From: Streptomyces sp. HUAS MG91
GTDB taxonomy: Bacteria; Actinomycetota; Actinomycetes; Streptomycetales; Streptomycetaceae
Length of the DNA: 64,000 nucleotides
NCBI RefSeq assembly: GCF_040529335.1
Contig: NZ_CP159534.1
Location: 2,914,001-2,978,000 of the forward strand
Direction of reading: 5' to 3'
Below, one piece after another: positions 53,110 to 59,150 of the stretch. Position 1 is the stretch's first letter. Every line of letters begins with the position of its first letter. The notes beneath the pieces are model-generated. The model did not search any database, was not told the DNA's origin, and saw nothing but the letters and a program-made list of their open reading frames with translations. The position numbers and the translations under genes were made by a program.

Positions 53110-54033
53110 CTAGCGGCGGGCGTGACCGGCTGGTGAAGGGGAGACGGCGCTCGTCGCGGGCACCGCCGGCACGGCGATGGGCGGCGTCTTCGCGGGGCGC
53201 TGGCCCAGCACCGTCGCGCCCAGCGCCAGCGCCATCCCGGCGAGCTGGACGGGGGTCAGGCTCTGGTCCAGGGCCGCCCAGCCGATCACCGCGGCGCTCA
53301 GCGGCGACAGCGGGCCGAGGAAGGTGACCTGGGTGGCGCTGAGCCGGCCGATGCCGCGGAACCAGAGCCAGTACGCCACCGCCGTGTTGGCCAGCGCCAG
53401 ATAGGCGTAGCCGGTCAGTGCCCGGCCGTCGAGCGCGGGCGGCGCGCCCTCCACCAGCAGGGCGAGCGGCGCGATCAGCAGGCCGCCCGCCGTCAGCTGC
53501 CAGGCGGTCAGCGCCAGCGGTCCGGCGCCCGCGGGCCGCCCCCACTTCTTGGTGAGGACGGTGCCGGTCGACATGGACGCCGTGGACGCCACCGCCGCGG
53601 CCACCCCGAGCGCGTCCAGCGCGCCCGCCGCCCGCAGCACCACCAGGCTCACCCCGAGCGCGGCGGCGAGGCCCGTCACCAGGGTGCGCCGCGTGGGCAG
53701 TTGGCCGAGGAGCGGCACCGCGAGACCCGCCACGAACAGGGGTCCCACCGATCCGACCACCGCCGCGAGCCCGCCCGGCAGCCGGTACGCGGCGAGGAAC
53801 AGCAGCGGGAAGAACGCCCCGATGTTCAGGGCCCCGAGCACCGCGGAACGCCACCACCAGTCCCCCGCCGGGAGCCGCCGCGCGAGGGCGAGCAGCACCA
53901 GGCCCGCGGGCAGCGCGCGCATCGCCGCCGTGAACAGGGGGCGGTCCGGCGGCAGCAGTTCGGTCGTCACCGCGTACGTCGACCCCCATGACACGGGCGC
54001 CAGCGCGGTCAGCAGGACCGTGTTCACCTTCAT
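53110..54033 (-). CDS. EamA/DMT-family transporter
   Basis: A 307-aa membrane protein with ten predicted helices forming two EamA repeats (MKVNTVLLTALAPVSWGSTY; second repeat from about residue 150). It is an exporter of metabolites or amino acids by family, substrate unknown. The ATG at 54031-54033 lies just downstream of the MarR operator, and the MarR gene diverges from it. Overlapping frames on the same strand are spurious. Confidence 0.92.
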   Translation of the reverse strand: MKVNTVLLTALAPVSWGSTYAVTTELLPPDRPLFTAAMRALPAGLVLLALARRLPAGDWWWRSAVLGALNIGAFFPLLFLAAYRLPGGLAAVVGSVGPLFVAGLAVPLLGQLPTRRTLVTGLAAALGVSLVVLRAAGALDALGVAAAVASTASMSTGTVLTKKWGRPAGAGPLALTAWQLTAGGLLIAPLALLVEGAPPALDGRALTGYAYLALANTAVAYWLWFRGIGRLSATQVTFLGPLSPLSAAVIGWAALDQSLTPVQLAGMALALGATVLGQRPAKTPPIAVPAVPATSAVSPSPAGHARR

Positions 54034-54066
54034 CAGAACCCACCCCGTCCTTCACTTAGCTCGATA

Positions 54067-54109
54067 GAAAGTAGCTTACTCGTAAGCTACTTTCCGTCAA
54101 GCTACTTTC
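54067..54109. promoter_or_regulatory. Palindromic MarR operator between EamA and marR
   Basis: Perfect 13-bp arms GAAAGTAGCTTAC (54067-54079) and GTAAGCTACTTTC (54082-54094) are separated by 2 bp. An extra half-site, AAGCTACTTTC, follows at 54099-54109. The A/T content is striking for this genome. The site lies in the 111-bp gap between divergent starts, where a MarR dimer could repress both promoters. Confidence 0.85.
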
Positions 54110-54144
54110 TTGCCCGGAAGCGACCGCGTACCGATACTGAGCAG

Positions 54145-54648
54145 ATGACCGACAAGGACGCCGTCGACGCGATCATCGACCAGTGGGCGGCGGTCCGCCC
54201 CGACCTGGACACCACCGCCATGGAGGTCTTCGGCCGCGTCTACCGCCTGGCCCGCGCCATGAGCGGCCGCGTCGAGGAGGCCTACGCGCGGTTCGGCATC
54301 GCGCGCGGCGAGTTCGACGTGCTCGCCACGCTGCGCCGCGCGGACGCCCCGTTCACGCTCTCCCCGCGCCAGTTGTCGGCGACGCTGATGCTGACGACGG
54401 GCGGCATGACGGGTCGGCTCGACAAGCTGGAGCGGCGCGGCCTGGTGCGCCGCTCGCCCGATCCGCACGACCGGCGCGGCCTCCAGGTCACCCTCACCGA
54501 GGAGGGCCTCGCGCTCGTGGACGAGGCGGTCGGCGCCGGTCTCGCCGTGCAGAAGCGGGCCCTGGAGAGCGCCCTCGACGCCCCCCAGGCCGAACAACTC
54601 GCCGCCCTGCTGCGCCAGTTGCTCACCACGGCGGCCCCGGCCGACTGA
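54145..54648 (+). CDS. MarR-family transcriptional regulator
   Basis: A 167-aa winged-helix regulator with the MarR core: an N-terminal dimer helix, recognition region LSATLMLTTGGMTGRLDKLE and wing RSPDPHDRRGLQVTLTEEG. It is divergent from the EamA gene across the palindrome at 54067-54109 and probably autorepresses there. The long N-terminal helix (about 1-30) fits the dimer-forming type. The ligand is unknown. It is convergent with a FAD monooxygenase gene, 17 bp between stops. Confidence 0.94.
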   Translation: MTDKDAVDAIIDQWAAVRPDLDTTAMEVFGRVYRLARAMSGRVEEAYARFGIARGEFDVLATLRRADAPFTLSPRQLSATLMLTTGGMTGRLDKLERRGLVRRSPDPHDRRGLQVTLTEEGLALVDEAVGAGLAVQKRALESALDAPQAEQLAALLRQLLTTAAPAD

Positions 54649-54665
54649 GCAGGGGGCGCGGCGTC

Positions 54666-56117
54666 CTAGCGCAACGGGTATCCGGCGAACTCCCGGGGGA
54701 AGTCGCTGGAGCCGACGCCGCCCTCCGGTAGCGCGTCCGCCGCCCAGGCCGCGTATCCGTCGGGCCGCACGAGCAGTGCCGTGCGCCGCCCGCTCGCCCA
54801 GTGCGCGACCCGCACCGCGTCGTTCTTGTACGCCTCCCCCTGGGGCAGGATCAGTACGAACTGGCCCGCGCGCAGGGCCTCGTAGAGCCGGGTGCCGCCG
54901 TCGAGCCGGACGTCGGGGACCCGCCTGCCGGTCAGCACGTGGGATCCCCTGGGCGCCGGGTAGCGGACGCCGATGCCGGTGACCTGGCCGAGGGCGCGGG
55001 TGCGGGCGGGGCGCACCCGGCCGAGGACGCCGGTGAACCCGGCGCGGGCGGCGCGGGTCCACGGGCGCTTCGCCATCGCCATCCGCACGATGCCGCCGCT
55101 GCTGCGCAGCACGGCCCGGCCGACCGGGTGGCGCTCGGTCTCGTACGTGTCGAGCAGGCTCTCCCGCGCGCGGCCGGTGGCGACGGCGGCCAGCTTCCAG
55201 CCCAGGTTCGCCGCGTCCTGGAGCCCCGTGTTCATGCCCTGGCCGCCGGCCGGGGTGTGCACGTGCGCGGCGTCCCCGGCGAGCAGGACCCGGCCCACCC
55301 GGTAGTGCGGCGCCTGGCGTTCGTCGCTGTGGAAGCGGGACATCCAGCGGGCGTCGTGCATGCCGTAGTCGCGGCCCAGGGCCAGCCGGGTGATCTCCTT
55401 GATCTCGTCGAGGCCGAGCGGGGCGTCGTCGGGGACGTCGTGGGCGCGGTTCCAGCCGATGACGCGGTGGTAGCCGTCGCCGAAGGGCGCGATGAAGGCG
55501 AAGGCGTCGCCGACGGTGTTCACGGTGAGCAGGTCCTCCGGCCGCTCGGCGAGCCGTACGTCGGCGAGGACGACCGAGCGGATGACGGACCGGCCGGGGA
55601 AGGGCAGCCCCACGGCCTCCCGCACGGCACTGCGCATGCCGTCGGCGCCGACGACGTAGGCGGCGCTCAGTTCGTCCCGTGCGCCGTCGCCGCGCCGCAC
55701 CCGGAGGGTGACCCCGTCCGTGCCCTGGACCAGGCCCGTCACCTCGGTCCCGTGCACGAAGGTGACCCCGGCGTCGACGGCCCGCCGCTCCAGCGCCTTC
55801 TCGATCTCGTACTGCGGCAGGACGAGCAGGTGGTTGAAGCGGGAGGGGAGGTCCGTGAGGTCGAGGGTGAGCCCGCCGAAGAGGCGGAGCCGGTCGAGCG
55901 GCCTGCCCAGGCGGTCGATCTCGTCGCCGAGGCCCCGCGCGTCGAGCTGTTCCAGGGTGCGGGCGTGCACGGCGAAGGCGCGGGAGAGGTTGCTGATCCC
56001 GGGCGGGCGCCTCTCGACGACGGTGACGGGGACCCCGGCGGCCGCCAGGTCCCCGGCGAGCAGCAGGCCCGTGGGACCGGAGCCGACGACGATCACGGAG
56101 TGCGGGGTGCCGTTCAT
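54666..56117 (-). CDS. FAD-dependent monooxygenase (PHBH/rifampicin-monooxygenase-like)
   Basis: A 483-aa group A flavin monooxygenase. The dinucleotide-binding GSGPTGLLLAGDLA is near residues 12-25, the DG motif is YVVGADGMRSAVREA, the GD motif is LLAGDAAHVHTPAGGQGMN, and a thioredoxin-like C-terminal domain follows. Enzymes of this group hydroxylate aromatic compounds with NAD(P)H; some inactivate rifampicin or act in polyketide pathways. No such cluster is present, so a detoxification role beside MarR and EamA is the better guess. Its own start is ATG 56115-56117. Confidence 0.9.
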   Translation of the reverse strand: MNGTPHSVIVVGSGPTGLLLAGDLAAAGVPVTVVERRPPGISNLSRAFAVHARTLEQLDARGLGDEIDRLGRPLDRLRLFGGLTLDLTDLPSRFNHLLVLPQYEIEKALERRAVDAGVTFVHGTEVTGLVQGTDGVTLRVRRGDGARDELSAAYVVGADGMRSAVREAVGLPFPGRSVIRSVVLADVRLAERPEDLLTVNTVGDAFAFIAPFGDGYHRVIGWNRAHDVPDDAPLGLDEIKEITRLALGRDYGMHDARWMSRFHSDERQAPHYRVGRVLLAGDAAHVHTPAGGQGMNTGLQDAANLGWKLAAVATGRARESLLDTYETERHPVGRAVLRSSGGIVRMAMAKRPWTRAARAGFTGVLGRVRPARTRALGQVTGIGVRYPAPRGSHVLTGRRVPDVRLDGGTRLYEALRAGQFVLILPQGEAYKNDAVRVAHWASGRRTALLVRPDGYAAWAADALPEGGVGSSDFPREFAGYPLR

Positions 56118-56221
56118 GGAGGCCTCCTGCGGGCGGGAGCGGCGGTGAGCCGCTCGGTCCGTCCATGGTGCTGCGCCGCTTCGGCCCGCAGGAAGGGGGC
56201 CGCGGTCGTACGAGAACGCGT

Positions 56222-56262
56222 CGAGGGCACCCGCCGCGGCCGTGCCGTGGCGGGTGCCCTCG
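56222..56262. terminator. Terminator downstream of the malQ-linked small gene
   Basis: Stem CGAGGGCACCCGCC / GGCGGGTGCCCTCG enclosing an imperfect GC-rich loop, 16 bp after the 56278 stop. Confidence 0.85.
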
Positions 56263-56277
56263 TCGGAAGGGTGCGGG

Positions 56278-56517
56278 TCAGCCCTGCTTGGGCTGCTTGC
56301 GGGACTTGTCGCCGAGGATCACCAGACCGGCGATGACCGCGAAGATGACCAGCGGGGCCACGACGAACAGGCCGATCGTGTCGATCACGCTCAGGCCGGA
56401 TCCCGGGTCGTCGCCGTCGTCGCGCGTGAGCGCGAGCGCGGGGGACGACATGAGCAGCATCATCAGCGTCGTACCGGAAGCCAGGGCGCCGGCGCGCAGG
56501 GCGTTCTTCTTGTCCAC
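56278..56517 (-). CDS. Small exported membrane protein, unknown function
   Basis: A 79-aa protein from GTG 56515-56517 (VDKKNALRAGALASG). It has a signal-like hydrophobic segment ending SSPALA, an acidic spacer (TRDDGDDPGSG), a second strong membrane helix and a basic tail (SRKQPKQG). This suggests an exported peptide anchored by a C-terminal helix, or two helices with a short acidic loop outside. It follows malQ by 20 bp on the same strand and may be co-transcribed. No family function is known to me. Confidence 0.75.
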   Translation of the reverse strand: MDKKNALRAGALASGTTLMMLLMSSPALALTRDDGDDPGSGLSVIDTIGLFVVAPLVIFAVIAGLVILGDKSRKQPKQG

Positions 56518-56537
56518 GGTGCAAACGTAGCGAACGC

Positions 56538-58592
56538 CTAAACGGTCCGCGCGTCCGGGGGGCCTGTAAGAGGCACATCCGGCGCGGAGAACACGCTGAG
56601 CAGGGCGTGGGCGCGCGGCGAAGCGGCGATGTCCTCCAGGGTGACGGGGCGGCCGGCGGCATCGGCCACGGGCAGCCGCCAGTTGGGGTACTCGTCCCAG
56701 GTCCCGGGCAGATTCTGCGGGCGCCGGTCGCCGACCAGGTCGGGCAGCCAGATCCCGGTCATCCGCGCGGGGGTGCGCAGCAGGAAGCGGTGGACGGCGC
56801 GGACCGACTCCTCCTCGTCGCCGGGGGCGCCCGCCAGGAGCCCGAGCCGGGCGAACAGGGCGAGCCAGCCGGCGACCTCCGCCGCCGCCTCGGCGGGCGT
56901 GGCCGTGGACAGCCCGAGCCGCTGCCGCAGGCGTACGTCGTCGCCGGTGAGCCGGGCCGCGGTGGACGGCAGGTCGTGGGTGGTGGCGGTGGCCACGCAG
57001 TCCGTGCGCCACTCCTCGGCCGGGACCGGCGGGTCGCCCGGGGACTCCCAGTCGCGCTCGAACCAGAGCACCGAGGTGCCGAGCACCCCGCGCGCGTGGA
57101 GCGTCTCGCGCACGCCGGGCTCGACTGTGCCCAGGTCCTCCCCGATGACGTACGTGCCCGTGCGCGACGCCTCCAGGAGCAGCACCGCGAGCATGGCCTC
57201 GGCGTCGTAGTGGACGTAACAGCCCTCGGTGGGCGCCTCGCCCCCGGGGATCCACCAGAGCCGGAACAGGCCCATCACGTGGTCGATGCGGACGGCGCCC
57301 GCGTGCCGCATCAGGTGGTGCAGCAGGGCGCGGAAGGGGGCGTAGCCGGTCTCGGCGAGCCGGTCGGGGCGCCAGGGCGGCAGGCCCCAGTCCTGGCCCC
57401 GCGCGTTGAACGCGTCCGGTGGCGCGCCCACGCTCATGCCCTGGGCGAAGACGTCGCGCTGCGCCCAGGCGTCGGCGCCGCCGGGGTGCACGCCGACCGC
57501 GAGATCGTGCACGAGCCCGATCGGCATGCCCGCCTCGGTGGCGGTGTGCTGGGCGGCGGCGAGCTGGGTGTCGGTGAGCCAGGCGAGCCGGCAGTGGAGG
57601 TCGACGCGGTCCATCGCCTCGCGCCGGGCGCGGGCGGTCGCGGGCGAGCGCGGGTCCTGGAGGGCGGCGGGCCAGGTGTGCCAGTCGGGGCCGTGCCGCT
57701 CGGCGAGCGCGTGGTAGGTGGCGTGGTCCTCCAGGGCGGTGCCCTGGGCGGCGAGGTAGTCGCAGTAGGCGGCGCGGCGGCCGGGGGTGAGCGGCACGTC
57801 CCGGACGATCGTCTCCAGGACCTCGCGCTTGAGCGCCCAGACGGCGTCCCGGTCGATCAACTCCCCCTTGCCGAGCACTGCTTCGCGCAGGGCGGCGGCC
57901 TCGCGGTCCCGGGCGGGCACGTACGCGTACTCGGGGATGTCCTCGATCCGCAGGTGCACGGGGTCGGGGAAGCGGCGGGAGGAGGGGCGGTACGGGGAGG
58001 GGTCCATGGTGCCGCCGGGGGCGGCGGGGACGGCCGCGTGCAACGGGTTGACCTGGAGGAAGCCCACGTCGTGGGTGCGGGCCGACCAGGACGCCATATC
58101 GGCGAGGTCGGCCAGGTCGCCCATGCCCCAGGAGCGGTTGGAGAGCAGGGAGTAGAGCTGGACCAGCAGGCCGTGGCTGCGGCCGGGCGGGCGCGGGGCG
58201 GCGGGCGGCGCCGTGACGAGATGGGCCTCGGTGCCGCGGCCGCCGGGTTCGTCGACCCGTAACCGGTGCACGCCGGGCGGCGGCGGCACGGCCGGGTCCC
58301 AGGCGGTGAACTCCCGCGCCCCCTCGGGCCGCAGCGCGAGCCGGGCCCGCTCGGGCAGCAGCCGCAGCCAGTCGGGGGTGGAGCCGTCCAGCCAGAGCAC
58401 GACGGTGGGCGGCACCGGGCGCGCGGCGAGTTCGGCCTCCCGGGCGGCGAGCGCGCCGGGATCGTCCGCCGCCACGCCGAGGGCGGCGAGGGCGGCGGTC
58501 AGGGCGGCGTCGGAGGCACGGACGGTGCGGCCCGGCGCCGGGGAGTAGGAGGTGGCCACGCCGTACAGCTCGGCGAGGCGGGCCAGGCTCAC
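56538..58592 (-). CDS. malQ: 4-alpha-glucanotransferase (amylomaltase, GH77)
   Basis: A 684-aa enzyme that transfers maltosyl units between alpha-1,4-glucans in maltodextrin and glycogen metabolism. The catalytic residues are visible: the nucleophile Asp in VRIDHVMGLFRLWW, the acid-base Glu in YVIGEDLGTVEP, and the third Asp in TTHDLPST. The extended N-terminal domain of about 130 residues is typical of actinobacterial MalQ. The GTG at 58590-58592 overlaps the stop of the small ORF upstream (GTGA), so translation is coupled. No other maltose genes are adjacent. Confidence 0.96.
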   Translation of the reverse strand: MSLARLAELYGVATSYSPAPGRTVRASDAALTAALAALGVAADDPGALAAREAELAARPVPPTVVLWLDGSTPDWLRLLPERARLALRPEGAREFTAWDPAVPPPPGVHRLRVDEPGGRGTEAHLVTAPPAAPRPPGRSHGLLVQLYSLLSNRSWGMGDLADLADMASWSARTHDVGFLQVNPLHAAVPAAPGGTMDPSPYRPSSRRFPDPVHLRIEDIPEYAYVPARDREAAALREAVLGKGELIDRDAVWALKREVLETIVRDVPLTPGRRAAYCDYLAAQGTALEDHATYHALAERHGPDWHTWPAALQDPRSPATARARREAMDRVDLHCRLAWLTDTQLAAAQHTATEAGMPIGLVHDLAVGVHPGGADAWAQRDVFAQGMSVGAPPDAFNARGQDWGLPPWRPDRLAETGYAPFRALLHHLMRHAGAVRIDHVMGLFRLWWIPGGEAPTEGCYVHYDAEAMLAVLLLEASRTGTYVIGEDLGTVEPGVRETLHARGVLGTSVLWFERDWESPGDPPVPAEEWRTDCVATATTHDLPSTAARLTGDDVRLRQRLGLSTATPAEAAAEVAGWLALFARLGLLAGAPGDEEESVRAVHRFLLRTPARMTGIWLPDLVGDRRPQNLPGTWDEYPNWRLPVADAAGRPVTLEDIAASPRAHALLSVFSAPDVPLTGPPDARTV

Positions 58593-58837
58593 CCCGCGGC
58601 CAGGCCGCTCGGGGTGGGCTCGGAGGTGAGCGGCAGCTCGTCGGAGAGCGGCGGCTCGGAGGTCAGCGGCGCGTAGTCGGCGAAGGCCGGCTCGCTGGTC
58701 AGGGGCGCTTCGAAGGACGAGGTGGTGGTGTCGGTGCCGGACAGGGTGTCGATTCCGGTCAGCGGGTCCGTGACGGACAGCACGGGGTCCGCCTGTTTGG
58801 ACAGGGCCGAGAGCAGAAGCTGAGCCGATGCGGCCAC
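58589..58837 (-). CDS. Small acidic repeat protein coupled to malQ
   Basis: An 82-aa product from a GTG at 58835-58837 with a strong GAAGGAGG site, the best ribosome site in the neighbourhood. The N-terminal 25 residues are helical (AASAQLLLSALSKQ). The rest is low-complexity Thr/Ser/Pro/Glu sequence with three copies of PLTSEP (EAPLTSEP, YAPLTSEP, ELPLTSEP). It ends in a TGA that overlaps the malQ GTG. No cysteines or membrane helix are present. It could be a structural or regulatory peptide for MalQ. The leader-plus-repeats layout also resembles ribosomally made peptide precursors, but no modifying enzyme lies nearby. A longer frame to 59065 is not supported. Confidence 0.7.
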   Translation of the reverse strand: MAASAQLLLSALSKQADPVLSVTDPLTGIDTLSGTDTTTSSFEAPLTSEPAFADYAPLTSEPPLSDELPLTSEPTPSGLAAG

Positions 58838-59150
58838 GGGGGCCTCCTTCGTCAAAGGGGGTCGTGAGTCGGAAGCCCTACCCCGAGATCGCGGCTCCAG
58901 ACCTGTTCGGTCGGGCAACGTGTTGCTGGTCACATTGTGGACGACGAAAGGAAATTGACCAGAGGGCCGTGAGGACGGGAAAACCTTCGCCCGGCAACGG
59001 GCTTTGACACCCGGCACCGGGGAGTGGTGGGGTCGGTAGCCGCTCTGGGGCCGCTTTGTCCTCATAGATCATCTTCATCGGTACAGATCTTCTTCATCGG
59101 TCTTTTTCGCTTCATCGATTCGCTTCATCGATCTTTTCGGGGAGTACGCC
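58838..59150. other. Gene-free divergent promoter region with CTTCATCG repeats
   Basis: 313 bp between the small repeat gene and the GH84 gene. The right end is T-rich and contains four direct copies of CTTCATCG at 59073-59080, 59092-59099, 59110-59117 and 59123-59130, the last 20 bp before the start codon. A possible ribosome site GGGGAG follows at 59139-59144. No operator of a known regulator was recognised; the DasR site consensus is absent. Confidence 0.6.

Noticed and set aside
54666..56117. FAD monooxygenase as part of a polyketide cluster
   Set aside because: No synthase, cyclase or tailoring genes lie in the neighbourhood, so a cluster assignment is unsupported.
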